DNA from: Neisseria yangbaofengii
GTDB lineage: Bacteria > Pseudomonadota > Gammaproteobacteria > Burkholderiales > Neisseriaceae
Assembly: GCF_014898075.1 (NCBI RefSeq)
Contig: NZ_CP062976.1
Coordinates: 2,542,001 to 2,606,000 of the forward strand
Direction of reading: 5' to 3'
DNA: 64,000 bases
Part shown: piece after piece, positions 54,954 through 63,788 of the stretch
Layout of the letters: every line of letters starts with the position of its first letter
How positions within the stretch are numbered: the stretch's first letter is position 1
Position numbers and translations under genes: made by a program
Notes under the pieces: generated by a model
What the model was told of the DNA's origin: nothing
What the model saw: the letters and a program-made list of their open reading frames with translations, nothing else
Database searches by the model: none

Positions 54954-56526
54954 TGCTGTCCTTCGGTAAAATCAGTTCAAAACCGTTCATTTCAGGATGA
55001 TAGTGCAGTTGGCCCAAGTTGGCATGCGCCAATTCGCGGGCAACGTACAAGCCCAAACCTGTGCCTTGTTTTTCGGTGGTGTAAAACGGCTCGAACAAAT
55101 GATTGCGCACTTCCGGTGCGACACCTTTGCCGTTGTCGGCCACCACAATCGAGATGTGCATGCGGCCGCTCGGGCGGATTAATACGGTGATGGCATTTTC
55201 ATCCTGACGGCTGTGGCGCCAAGCATTGTTACATAGGTTCCACATGATTTGCTGCAAATGCATGGGGTCGGATAAGACGGTTAAGTTGGAGCCTTCCATG
55301 TTCATACGCAGGCAGCCGATGGCGGCAGGATTGTTTAAGGTAAATTCCTGCTTGAAACCGAGCCAGAATTTCATCAGGTGAATCGGCGCGCGGCTGATGT
55401 TGTCGCGCTTGTTGAGCAGGGAAATGTCTTCCAGCATTTTGTCGATGCGCTGGATGTTGCTGTCGATGATGCCGTAGAGCTTGGCTTTTACCGGATCGAT
55501 GTCTTCATCATCTTGCAGTAAATCGCTGGCGTGGCGGATGGCCGACATCGGGTTGCGGATTTCGTGCGCCAGATTGGCGGTGAGCTGACCCAATGACGTT
55601 AATTTGGTCGACATCGCTTCGGCCGCTACTTCGCGCAAAGAACGCACATACAGCATCAGCAATTCGGTTTGCTCCTGAATCAGGGGTACGGCGCGCACGT
55701 GCATGGCGTGTTGGAAAATATGAATATCGGTTTCAAAAGCTTTGTCGGGCTGATATTGCCAGCGCGACACCAATTCGCCGAACACAAATTCCTGTTGATC
55801 CACTGCCAAACTCGGAAAATAATTTTTGGCTTGTTTGTTGAACAGCCAAACACGCTGGCCGGCATCAATCACAATCACCGCTTCTTGCACGCGGTTCAAC
55901 ACCAATCGATTCAAGCCGCTGATACGGCGGTAGGCAAGCTGGTGTTTGCTGGCCGATTCGGTGGCCTGCTCAAGGTATTTGGCGGCAAAAGCGGTCAACA
56001 TGGCGACCAGATAGCTGGCACCAATCAGCAATACGCAGGTAATGACGCTTTGGTTTTTCCATTCCAGCGGTGAGAATTGGATACCGCCGTCTAGAAACAG
56101 CAAAATCACAAACAAAAGCGAGGCATAACCGGCATAAAGCATCGGGTAATGGCCATAGCTCAAGAGGCAAGACGTGGCGATAAACGGCAGCACCAAAATA
56201 GCAAAGCCCGAATCGAGCCCTCCCGCGATATACACCAGAATGATCATCATGGAAATATCGACCACCGCGCTGGCATTAGGTAAATCAAGCGATTGCCATT
56301 GCCAATCCGGTCGGAATACCGACAGCAGAACTAAAAAGGAATACAACGCCGCCCAGCTATAAAATTCGACGGTTGGAAATGCCACGTTTTTCAGATTGAT
56401 GCCGCTGTATATCCCCAAAACTTGGAAAACCAGTAGCGACAACACGATTACTATCCGGGCCACATTAATCAGCCCGGGAATGCGTTCGCTTAAGTTGTCC
56501 AATTCCTGATTACTGAATTTTGTCAT
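54946..56526 (-). CDS. pilS: Sensor histidine kinase (PilS type)
   Basis: 526 residues with six predicted membrane helices in the first ~190, a PAS-like stretch (about 205-300), H-box 'LTANLAHEIRNPMSAIRHASDLL' near residue 325, N-box 'NLCNNAWRHS', G-boxes 'VADNGKGV' and 'EKQGTGLGLYVARELA'. Six-helix sensor plus PAS is the PilS layout. Upstream partner of the response regulator in one operon, with the coding ends overlapping. Confidence 0.85.
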   Translation of the reverse strand: MTKFSNQELDNLSERIPGLINVARIVIVLSLLVFQVLGIYSGINLKNVAFPTVEFYSWAALYSFLVLLSVFRPDWQWQSLDLPNASAVVDISMMIILVYIAGGLDSGFAILVLPFIATSCLLSYGHYPMLYAGYASLLFVILLFLDGGIQFSPLEWKNQSVITCVLLIGASYLVAMLTAFAAKYLEQATESASKHQLAYRRISGLNRLVLNRVQEAVIVIDAGQRVWLFNKQAKNYFPSLAVDQQEFVFGELVSRWQYQPDKAFETDIHIFQHAMHVRAVPLIQEQTELLMLYVRSLREVAAEAMSTKLTSLGQLTANLAHEIRNPMSAIRHASDLLQDDEDIDPVKAKLYGIIDSNIQRIDKMLEDISLLNKRDNISRAPIHLMKFWLGFKQEFTLNNPAAIGCLRMNMEGSNLTVLSDPMHLQQIMWNLCNNAWRHSRQDENAITVLIRPSGRMHISIVVADNGKGVAPEVRNHLFEPFYTTEKQGTGLGLYVARELAHANLGQLHYHPEMNGFELILPKDSNE

Positions 56527-56703
56527 GTTCAGCGCACCTATTAAGATACTGTTATTTTATTAATCATTAGAATAAATGATTCGGCAGCCTGTCGTATGAC
56601 TGCCGGATTTGCCGTTCCCAATCAATCGGCAACAGCCTGTATTGTCCAAAGAATATCACGATTTGGCATAAAGTGTGATGACATCGGCCAAATCATGCTG
56701 AGG

Positions 56704-59034
56704 TTATACGGAACCTGCGCCGAATAATTGTTTCAGGCGGCCCGAAAGCGGCAAAGGTTTGCCTTTTTTGCCGCGTTTGCCGCTGATGCCGGCGAGCTGA
56801 ATGCGTTCTTTATGCGTTGCACCGCGTTTGCCTTCGCTTTCGGCGTGGATTTCCGGTGTAGAGACGACGGCGATGTGTGCCAATTGTTCTTTCTCGCCCA
56901 AGCTGATAAGCTGCAGACCGCGGCCTTTGGTCATGACTTTGAGTTCGTTGAGCGTAAAGGCCAAGGCTTTGCTTTCTTCCCATAAAGAGGTTTGACACTC
57001 GGCCACCGCCACCACTTTGCAATCCGGATTAATCAGCGACGAAGCATATACCGGCACCGGCGGCAACACCGTTTCGCCCGCTTCCACGTTCATTACCACT
57101 TTACCCGCTTTCACGCGGCCGACCATGTCGCCGAGTTTGGCGATAAAGCCGTAGCCGCTGCTGTTGCTCAACAGATAATGCTGATCCGGCAGGCCGGTGA
57201 GCATAGCGACCACTTCGGCACCGTTTTGTATATCGACCAAAGAAGCCACCGGCACGCCGTCACCGCGTCCGCCCGGGATTTCCGAGGCATCCAGCGTGTA
57301 GGTACGGCCTTGCGAATCGAGCACCACCACCGGCCACACGGTACGGCTTTCTAAGGTCTGTTTCAAACCGTCGCCTTCTTTGAACGTGGTCTGCGCCAAA
57401 TCCAAATTGTGGCCGACGCGGCTGCGTATCCAGCCTTTTTTCGACAAAATCAGCGTCACCGGCTCGTCGGCGGTGGTTTGTGTCAGCGTGGCGCGGCCGG
57501 CTTCTTTGACTAAGGTACGGCGCTCGTCGCCGAATTGCTTCATGTCTGCCTGCATTTCTTTGATGATGAGCTTTTTCTTTTCGTTCTCATCACCCAGCAG
57601 CAGATTCAGACGGCCTTCTTCTTCGCGCAGTTCGGCCAGTTCTTTTTCCAGCTTAAATCCTTCCAAACGTGCGAGTTGGCGCAGGCGGATTTCGAGAATG
57701 TCCTCCGCCTGGATTTCGCTCAAATCAAACGCCGCCATCAAATCGGCTTTCGGTTCGTCCGATTCGCGAATCACACGAATCACTTCGTCAATGCTTAAGA
57801 AAACTTTCAGACGGCCTTCGAGAATGTGTAGGCGTTTTTCCACTTGGGTCAGGCGGAATTTCAGACGGCGTGTTACCGTAATCACACGGAATTCCAGCCA
57901 TTCTTGCAATATAGCCTTCAGGTTTTTTTGTGCAGGACGGTTGTCCAAGCCCATCATGACCAAGTTGACCGGTACATTGCCTTCTAAAGAAGTTTGCGCC
58001 ATCAGCGTGTTCATAAACGCATCCGGCTCAATGCGGCTGGATTTCGGCTCGAATACCAAGCGCACGGGATGTTCGCCGTCGGATTCGTCACGCACTTTTT
58101 CAATCAAATCCAGCATCAGTTTTTTGGTGTTGAGCTGGTCTTGGTTGAGCTGTTTCTTACCGGCTTTCGGCTTCGGATTGGTTTGTTCTTCGATTTCGGC
58201 AAGAATCTTGGCGGCGTTGGCGTTGGGCGGCAGCTCGGTCACAACCGCCCGCCATTGGCCGCGCGCCAGTTTTTCGATTTCATAACGCGCACGCACGCGC
58301 ACGCTGCCTTTGCCGCTTTCGTAAATCTGCTGCAAATCGGCAGCAGGGGTGATGATTTGGCCGCCGCCGGCAAAGTCGGGTGCGGGAATGTAGCCCATCA
58401 AATCGGCGGTTTCCAGCGAAGGCTTCTTCAGCAGGGCAATCGCCGCTTTGGTGACTTCGGTGAGATTGTGCGACGGAATTTCGGTTGCCATGCCCACGGC
58501 AATGCCGCTGGCACCGTTGAGTAGCACCATCGGCAGGCGGGCGGGCAGGTGGACGGGTTCGTCAAACGCGCCGTCGTAGTTGGGCACGAAATCGACTGTG
58601 CCTTGATTAATTTCGCTGAGCAATAATTCCGCAATCGGCGTTAAACGCGCTTCGGTGTAACGCATGGCCGCCGCACCGTCGCCGTCGCGCGAGCCGAAGT
58701 TGCCGATGCCGTCAATCAGCGGATAACGCAGCGTGAAATCCTGTGCCATGCGCACCATCGCTTCATATGCCGAGCTGTCGCCGTGCGGGTGGTATTTACC
58801 TAAAATCTCGCCGACTACGCGCGCCGATTTCACCGGTTTTGCCCCCGCAGTCAAACCCATGTCGCGCATGGCATAAAGAATGCGGCGCTGCACCGGCTTC
58901 TGGCCGTCTGAAACTTCCGGCAGCGCGCGGCCTTTGACCACGCTCATGGCATATTCCAGATATGCGCGTTCGGCATATTGGCCCAGAATCAGACGGTCGG
59001 ATTGGATAGGGGAAACAGGGGTTGGCTCGTTCAT
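56704..59034 (-). CDS. parC: DNA topoisomerase IV subunit A
   Basis: 776 residues from 59034 ([33 protein letters not shown]). Catalytic Tyr in '[17 protein letters not shown]'. The quinolone-resistance region reads '[20 protein letters not shown]' with Asp, Ser, Ser and Glu all at the susceptible state known for gonococcal ParC positions 86-91. C-terminal beta-pinwheel '[11 protein letters not shown]', '[20 protein letters not shown]'. The 67-residue upward extension reads through a MITE and is rejected. Confidence 0.97.
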   Translation of the reverse strand: MNEPTPVSPIQSDRLILGQYAERAYLEYAMSVVKGRALPEVSDGQKPVQRRILYAMRDMGLTAGAKPVKSARVVGEILGKYHPHGDSSAYEAMVRMAQDFTLRYPLIDGIGNFGSRDGDGAAAMRYTEARLTPIAELLLSEINQGTVDFVPNYDGAFDEPVHLPARLPMVLLNGASGIAVGMATEIPSHNLTEVTKAAIALLKKPSLETADLMGYIPAPDFAGGGQIITPAADLQQIYESGKGSVRVRARYEIEKLARGQWRAVVTELPPNANAAKILAEIEEQTNPKPKAGKKQLNQDQLNTKKLMLDLIEKVRDESDGEHPVRLVFEPKSSRIEPDAFMNTLMAQTSLEGNVPVNLVMMGLDNRPAQKNLKAILQEWLEFRVITVTRRLKFRLTQVEKRLHILEGRLKVFLSIDEVIRVIRESDEPKADLMAAFDLSEIQAEDILEIRLRQLARLEGFKLEKELAELREEEGRLNLLLGDENEKKKLIIKEMQADMKQFGDERRTLVKEAGRATLTQTTADEPVTLILSKKGWIRSRVGHNLDLAQTTFKEGDGLKQTLESRTVWPVVVLDSQGRTYTLDASEIPGGRGDGVPVASLVDIQNGAEVVAMLTGLPDQHYLLSNSSGYGFIAKLGDMVGRVKAGKVVMNVEAGETVLPPVPVYASSLINPDCKVVAVAECQTSLWEESKALAFTLNELKVMTKGRGLQLISLGEKEQLAHIAVVSTPEIHAESEGKRGATHKERIQLAGISGKRGKKGKPLPLSGRLKQLFGAGSV

Positions 59035-59116
59035 GGTGCGGCTAAAATTAATAGTGAAATTCAAGCGCCGTATTGTAAAGCAAAACCGCGTTTCTTGCTT
59101 AAGTTTGAAAAGGCCG

Positions 59117-59258
59117 GTGCCTTTGCAAAATCCCCGTCTTCGGCACGTTTCTTCATTATACGCTGCCCGAAAGCTTGTTTGTCTCCATGATATGCGTGCG
59201 CTTTCTGTGCTGCGTTCACTTTGAACTGTACTCAAATCTGGCGTTTTTCAACGGTTTC
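59117..59258 (+). mobile_element. ~142 bp MITE, copy 3 (decayed ends)
   Basis: Same landmarks as copies at 12347 and 16956 (CCTTTGCAAAATCCCCGTCTTCGGCAC, GCGCTTTCTGTGCTGC, ACTCAAATCTGGCG). The right terminal repeat is worn (TTTTTCAACGGTTTC). It lies upstream of parC, in the divergent parC/aroE-like gap; a DUS hairpin starts at its last base. Confidence 0.7.
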
Positions 59259-59295
59259 AGGCCGTCTGAAAGGACAACGGGTTTCAGACGGCCTG
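59258..59295. terminator. DUS-pair hairpin
   Basis: CAGGCCGTCTGAAA-GGACAACGGG-TTTCAGACGGCCTG, in a divergent region, not at a gene end. Confidence 0.55.
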
Positions 59296-59427
59296 ACTGA
59301 ATTTTTCCGTGCAGTGATTACGGTTTTGTGATGTCTCTTATGCAGGATATGAACTGGTTTGCCCTCCAAAATTGCGCTAGACTTTTTTCGATTACATCAC
59401 ACTACATTTTCGATAAAGGATAGTGCC

Positions 59428-60219
59428 ATGGAGATTCAATTAAACGGCTCAACGCGGATTTATTATGTGATCGGCGACCCGGTTGCGCAGGTGAAATCGC
59501 CAAGCTTGGTCACCGAAGCGTTTCAAAACAAAGGCTTGAATGCGGTGTGCGTGCCTGCGCATGTCGCGCCCCATCAGCTGGCTGCGTTTTTCAATGCAGT
59601 GAAAGCCATGCAGAATGTTGACGGCTTGATGATTACTGTGCCGCACAAAATCGCGTTTGCCGGTTTGTGCGACGAATTATCCGACGCGGCGCGTTTCTTA
59701 CACGCCACCAACTGCGTGCGCCGTGAAGGCGGTAAATGGGTCGGCGATATGTTCGACGGTCAGGCGCAGGTGGAGGCTTTGCAGCGCAACGGTGCGCAGT
59801 TGCAGGGTAAAAAAGCGATTGTGGCCGGTGCGGGCGGTGCGGGTACGGCCATTGCCCACGCGATTTTGACGGCCGGCGTCAGCGAACTGGCAATTGTGGA
59901 AATGGACACCGCCCGCCGGGACGGTTTGATTGAGCGTTTAAACAGCTTGGGCTTAGGCAAAGTCTATGCCGGAACCACCGACCCGACCGGTTTTGGTATT
60001 GTGGTCAATGCCACGCCGATGGGCATGCGCGAAGATGACCCGCTGCCGTTTGACGGCGATAAGCTGACGGCGGATATGTTTGTCGGCGATGTGGTCACCA
60101 CGCCTGCATTGACGGCATGGATTGCCCACGCGCAAAAAATCGGCTGCCAAACGTCCACCGGTATGGATATGTTTGAAAGCGTGCGTGATTTGATGGTGGA
60201 TTTTTTGCTGGCGAAATGA
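59428..60219 (+). CDS. Shikimate/quinate dehydrogenase-like protein (atypical AroE)
   Basis: 263 residues from 59428 (AAGGATAG upstream). AroE fold: 'YYVIGDPVAQVKSPSLVTEAF' replaces the usual G-x-P-I-x-H-S-x-S-P; the catalytic Lys is kept in 'MITVPHKIAFAGLCDEL', and the Asp in 'GDMFDGQAQVEAL' (usual G-x-N-T-D-x-x-G). NAD(P) loop 'AIVAGAGGAGTAIAHAIL', 'GIVVNATPMGM', 'TSTGMDMF' near the end (canonical 'DGxxML'). The altered substrate pocket (the shikimate-binding Ser-x-Ser becomes V-K-S, N-T becomes M-F) suggests another hydroxy acid as substrate. Next gene, 54 bases on, is a FAD dehydrogenase, so probably a two-gene pathway. Confidence 0.75.
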   Translation: MEIQLNGSTRIYYVIGDPVAQVKSPSLVTEAFQNKGLNAVCVPAHVAPHQLAAFFNAVKAMQNVDGLMITVPHKIAFAGLCDELSDAARFLHATNCVRREGGKWVGDMFDGQAQVEALQRNGAQLQGKKAIVAGAGGAGTAIAHAILTAGVSELAIVEMDTARRDGLIERLNSLGLGKVYAGTTDPTGFGIVVNATPMGMREDDPLPFDGDKLTADMFVGDVVTTPALTAWIAHAQKIGCQTSTGMDMFESVRDLMVDFLLAK

Positions 60220-60220
60220 T

Positions 60221-60254
60221 TTCAGACGGCCTTTGTTTATCAGGCCGTCTGAAA
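60221..60254. repeat. Outward-facing DUS pair
   Basis: TTTCAGACGGCCTTTGTTTATCAGGCCGTCTGAAA between the AroE-like and FAD dehydrogenase genes; forms a weaker hairpin with inverted DUS order. Confidence 0.55.
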
Positions 60255-60273
60255 CCCGAATCGGAGAACAAAC

Positions 60274-61959
60274 ATGACAAAACAAGTAGATGTATTGGTA
60301 ATCGGCGGCGGTGCGGCCGGTATGACTGCTGCTCTGACTGCCAAGCGTGAAGGCCTGGATGTGGTATTGTGCGAAAAAGCGCCGTATGTGGGCGGCATTA
60401 CCGCTACTTCCGGCGGCACGACGTGGGTGCCGGGTACGCATTTGAGCGACAAAGCCGGTGTGCCGGATAAAGTTGACGACGCGCGCACGTTTTTAAGCCA
60501 TGTCTGTGCCGGTCGCGGCGGCGATGAGCTGCGCGAAGCATTTTTGGTATCCGGTCCGGAAATGATTCGCGAATTGGATACACACACCGATGTGAAATTT
60601 GCGGCCGCTACCGCCCACCCCGACTATATCGGCAACTTGCCGGGCGAAGCGTATGGCGGCCGTGCGCTGGCGCCGGTGCCGTTCGAAGCAGCGGTGTTGG
60701 GCAAAGATTTCGACCGAGTGCGCCCGCCGCGCCGCGAGTTTATGGGCTTGGGCGGCATGATGGTCAACCGCAGCGAATTGGACGCGCTGCTCAATCCCTT
60801 CAAAAGTGCAGACAATTTCAAAACCACGATGAAAGTGGTGCTGCCGTATTTTAAAGACCGTCTGAAATACAAGCGCGGTACGCGTTTGGTGATGGGTAAT
60901 GCGCTGGTCGGCCGTCTGTATTACAGCTTGGTCAAACACCGGGTGCCGGTGTGGTTCGAATCGCCGCTGGTGCGTTTGCTGGTGGAAGACGGCAAAGTGG
61001 TCGGTGCGGCGGTAAAACGCGACGGCGTGGAAACCGAAATCCGCGCCCGCAAAGGCGTGGTGCTGGCGACCGGCGGTGTCGGCCGCAATGCAGCGTTGCG
61101 CGAACAATTTTTCCCGAAAGGCACGCCCGATTCTTATGCGCCCGAAAGCAACACCGGCGACGGCATTCAAGCCGGTGCGGCTATTGGTGCGGCTTTGGGT
61201 AACCAAACTGCTCCGGCCTTGTGGTTCCCGACGTCTTACCATCGACTCGACGACGGCTACCAAGCCATGTGGCCGCACATCATTCTCGACCGCGCCAAGC
61301 CCGGCTTACTGGCGGTGTTGCCCGACGGCAAACGCTTTGTCAACGAAAGCGATTCCTACCATGACTTTTCCGACGCACAAATCCGCCGCAGCCAAGAGCA
61401 GGGCGGGACGGTGTTGCCGGCTTATCTGATCGTCGATGATGCGTTTGTCAACAAATACGGCTTGGGCTTTATCATGCCGGGAGGCAAATCGTTGCAGCGA
61501 TATTTGAAACGCGGCTATCTTAAAAAAGCCGCTAATCTGCACGATTTGGCCGTGCAGTCGGGCATCGAACCGGCTACCTTGCAGGCAACCGTAGCGCGTT
61601 ACAACGAATTGGCTGCCACCGGCGAAGACAGCGATTTCGGACGCGGCAGCAGCAAAATGAACCGTTTCAACGGCGATGCCAATGTCCGGCCCAACCCCTG
61701 CTTGCGCCCGTTTGTGACGCAAGGTGCGGTGTACGCGCTGATGGTCAAACCTGCCGATTTAGCAGGCAGCTTGGGATTGGAATGCAACACCGTCGGCCAA
61801 GTGCTGCATGAAAACGGCCAAGCCATCGAAGGCTTGTATGCCTGCGGCAACGACTTGGCTTCCATTTTCAAAGGCACTTATCCCGGCCCCGGCACCACCA
61901 TCGGCCCGGGCATGGTGTTCGGCTGGCGCATTGCGAAACATTTGGCAGGAAAGCTGTAA
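60274..61959 (+). CDS. FAD-dependent dehydrogenase (FAD_binding_2, KstD/fumarate-reductase-like)
   Basis: 561 residues, no signal peptide. N-terminal FAD loop 'VLVIGGGAAGMTAALTAKREG', 'LCEKAPYVGGITATSGGTTWVPG' (the SGG-T/W block of this family), 'GVVLATGGVGRNAALREQFF', 'ESNTGDGIQAGAAIGAAL', and the C-terminal 'GLYACGNDLASIFKGTYPGPGTTIGPGMVFGWRIAKHL'. Resembles 3-ketosteroid dehydrogenases and soluble fumarate reductases, but lacks heme and FMN domains. Steroids are unlikely here; together with the AroE-like enzyme it may dehydrogenate a cyclic acid such as a shikimate-type compound. That is inference. Confidence 0.75.
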   Translation: MTKQVDVLVIGGGAAGMTAALTAKREGLDVVLCEKAPYVGGITATSGGTTWVPGTHLSDKAGVPDKVDDARTFLSHVCAGRGGDELREAFLVSGPEMIRELDTHTDVKFAAATAHPDYIGNLPGEAYGGRALAPVPFEAAVLGKDFDRVRPPRREFMGLGGMMVNRSELDALLNPFKSADNFKTTMKVVLPYFKDRLKYKRGTRLVMGNALVGRLYYSLVKHRVPVWFESPLVRLLVEDGKVVGAAVKRDGVETEIRARKGVVLATGGVGRNAALREQFFPKGTPDSYAPESNTGDGIQAGAAIGAALGNQTAPALWFPTSYHRLDDGYQAMWPHIILDRAKPGLLAVLPDGKRFVNESDSYHDFSDAQIRRSQEQGGTVLPAYLIVDDAFVNKYGLGFIMPGGKSLQRYLKRGYLKKAANLHDLAVQSGIEPATLQATVARYNELAATGEDSDFGRGSSKMNRFNGDANVRPNPCLRPFVTQGAVYALMVKPADLAGSLGLECNTVGQVLHENGQAIEGLYACGNDLASIFKGTYPGPGTTIGPGMVFGWRIAKHLAGKL

Positions 61960-61980
61960 TTCTTGCTTGATTAGGATAAC

Positions 61981-62008
61981 AGGCCGTCTGAAATGTTCAG
62001 ACGGCTTT
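61981..62008 (+). terminator. DUS-pair terminator
   Basis: AGGCCGTCTGAA-ATG-TTCAGACGGCTT with T-run, 22 bases after the FAD dehydrogenase stop. Confidence 0.75.
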
Positions 62009-62013
62009 TTTTA

Positions 62014-62046
62014 AGTGGATCCGCTATATAGTGGATTCACTATAAT
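62014..62046. repeat. Two fused Correia-end palindromes
   Basis: AGTGGATCCGCTATA directly followed by TATAGTGGATTCACTATAAT: Correia terminal sequences without a core, in tandem. Only ends remain. Confidence 0.55.
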
Positions 62047-62051
62047 TTTTT

Positions 62052-62110
62052 AATATAAGCCGTTGGGCGTAAGTCAAAATAAGGCTTTTTCGCTGCAACA
62101 TGCTTATATT
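62052..62110. promoter_or_regulatory. Spaced inverted repeat upstream of the pxp promoter
   Basis: AATATAAGC (62052-62060) and GCTTATATT (62102-62110), a perfect 9-bp pair 41 bases apart, ending just before the -35 box. Could be a pair of regulator half-sites or a looped hairpin. No known regulator is assigned. Confidence 0.4.
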
Positions 62111-62111
62111 A

Positions 62112-62140
62112 TTGACAAATGTTTTGTGCGACATTATAAG
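62112..62140 (+). promoter_or_regulatory. Sigma70 promoter of the pxp operon
   Basis: TTGACA (62112-62117), a 17-base spacer, TATAAG (62135-62140). Start expected near 62147, giving a ~65-base leader that contains the 15-bp tandem duplication. Confidence 0.8.
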
Positions 62141-62176
62141 CATGGAAAAGGCAGTGTCCCTGCGCCCGTCCGCTTT

Positions 62177-62206
62177 TAATTAAGAAGAACATAATTAAGA
62201 AGAACA
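62177..62206 (+). repeat. 15-bp tandem duplication over the pxpB ribosome-binding region
   Basis: TAATTAAGAAGAACA occurs twice in direct succession; the second copy supplies the AAGAAG Shine-Dalgarno 10 bases before the pxpB ATG, the first an extra one. Confidence 0.8.
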
Positions 62207-62211
62207 CAATC

Positions 62212-62862
62212 ATGTCTGCATTCGAAATCCATCCTATCAGCGAAACAGCTCTATGCTGCAATTTGCCGCCGCCCGCCTGTTTAGACAACCAGCGCCGGCT
62301 GTGGGCCTTGGCTGATATTTTGGCCGCATGGCCTCAGGTAGCCGAAACCGTTACCGGCATGAACAATCTCACCGTGTTTGCCAAGCCCGGTATGCCGCTT
62401 GAAGAATTGGCGGCGGAATTATCACATATTTGGCCGCAAACCGGAGCGGCACAACACCAAGGCCGGCATATCGACATCCCTGTGGTTTACGGTGGCGAAT
62501 ACGGCGTAGATTTAGCGGGAGTGGCGGCATTTCACGGTATCAGTGCGGCAGAAGTGGTACGCCGCCATACCGAGCCCGTTTACACGGTTTTCATGATGGG
62601 TTTCCAGCCCGGTTTTCCTTATTTGGGAGGTCTGCCCGAACATCTGCACACACCCCGCCATGCGGTGCCGCGCACGCAGGTGCCCGCCGGTTCGGTAGGC
62701 ATCGGCGGCAGCCAGACCGGCATGTACCCGTTTTCCTCGCCCGGCGGCTGGCAATTAATCGGCCATACCGATGCACCGCTTTTTCAGACGGACTCTTACC
62801 CGCCTACGATGTTGCAGGCGGGGGATACCGTGCGCTTTGTGGCAGAAAGGATTGAACTGTGA
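62212..62862 (+). CDS. pxpB: 5-oxoprolinase subunit PxpB
   Basis: KipI/PxpB family, 216 residues. 'VTGMNNLTVF' N-terminal part, then 'HIDIPVVYGGEYGVDLAGVA', and the cyclophilin-like core 'VFMMGFQPGFPYLGGLPEHL', 'PRTQVPAGSVGIGGSQTGMYPFSSPGGWQLIGHT'. With PxpA and PxpC it forms the ATP-dependent enzyme that opens 5-oxoproline (pyroglutamate) to glutamate. Its last four bases overlap the start of pxpC, and pxpC overlaps pxpA, so the three are tightly coupled. A homologous Bacillus protein (KipI) inhibits a sensor kinase, but the full pxp set favours the enzyme role. Confidence 0.92.
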   Translation: MSAFEIHPISETALCCNLPPPACLDNQRRLWALADILAAWPQVAETVTGMNNLTVFAKPGMPLEELAAELSHIWPQTGAAQHQGRHIDIPVVYGGEYGVDLAGVAAFHGISAAEVVRRHTEPVYTVFMMGFQPGFPYLGGLPEHLHTPRHAVPRTQVPAGSVGIGGSQTGMYPFSSPGGWQLIGHTDAPLFQTDSYPPTMLQAGDTVRFVAERIEL

Positions 62863-63788
62863 TTGATATTCAGGAAGTGACGGCACTGGCGCATGTGCAG
62901 GATTTAGGGCGTTACGGCCGGCGCCGTTTCGGTATCGGCCATGCCGGTGCGATGGATACGCAGGCATTGCAGGCAGGCAATATCCTGCTGGGGAATTTAC
63001 CCGGAGCCGCGGCAATCGAAGTAGTGCTCGGCGGCTTAAGCGTGCGTTTCGGCCGCGATACACCGTTTTGCATTACCGGTGCCGTTTATGAAGCCGATCT
63101 TGACGGCGAACCGGTTTATTCCTATTGGCGTTACACCGCCGAAGCAGGGCAGACACTGTATTTGAAGCGGGCGGTGCAGGGGATGTACGGTTATCTATGC
63201 GTGGCCGGCGGTATTGACGTCCCCGAAGTGATGGGTTCGCGCAGTACCGATTTGAAGGCCGCTTTCGGCGGTTTTGAAGGGCGGGCGCTGCATTCGGGAG
63301 ACATTTTGCCGCAAGGCGCGGGCGAACACTATTTGAGCCGTGTAGGCATCGCCCCCTTGTTTTCAGACGGCATCATCCATGCCTTGCCCTCATCCGAATA
63401 TCACTTGTTCGATTGTGCTTCCCGCACGGCTTTTTGGAATACTTTGTGGCGGCTGCAAAGCGACAGCAACCGAATGGGATATCGTTTTTCCGGTGCAGAG
63501 CTGAATTTGGCCGGAGCCGTGGAAATGTTGTCGCACGCCGTGACCGCCGGTACCGTGCAAGTGCCGCCGAGCGGCCTGCCCATCGTGTTGACCGCCGACT
63601 GCCAAACGACCGGAGGTTACCCGAAAATCGCCTGTGTGGCGGCCGCCGATTTGGGCAAACTGGCACAAACACGCTTCGGCAGTGCAGTCAGATTCCGCAT
63701 GACCGACACGGCACATGCCCTGCGGCTGCAACGCAAAAACCAAGCCTATCTCAATCACATTAAAAGGATAGCCGGTGAAAACAGTTGA
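62859..63788 (+). CDS. pxpC: 5-oxoprolinase subunit PxpC (biotin-dependent carboxylase-like domain)
   Basis: KipA/PxpC family, 309 residues, start GTG at 62859 (overlaps the pxpB stop, GTGA). '[29 protein letters not shown]', '[13 protein letters not shown]', '[17 protein letters not shown]', '[27 protein letters not shown]', '[11 protein letters not shown]' and '[30 protein letters not shown]' are all family blocks. Complete. Confidence 0.92.
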   Translation: MIDIQEVTALAHVQDLGRYGRRRFGIGHAGAMDTQALQAGNILLGNLPGAAAIEVVLGGLSVRFGRDTPFCITGAVYEADLDGEPVYSYWRYTAEAGQTLYLKRAVQGMYGYLCVAGGIDVPEVMGSRSTDLKAAFGGFEGRALHSGDILPQGAGEHYLSRVGIAPLFSDGIIHALPSSEYHLFDCASRTAFWNTLWRLQSDSNRMGYRFSGAELNLAGAVEMLSHAVTAGTVQVPPSGLPIVLTADCQTTGGYPKIACVAAADLGKLAQTRFGSAVRFRMTDTAHALRLQRKNQAYLNHIKRIAGENS

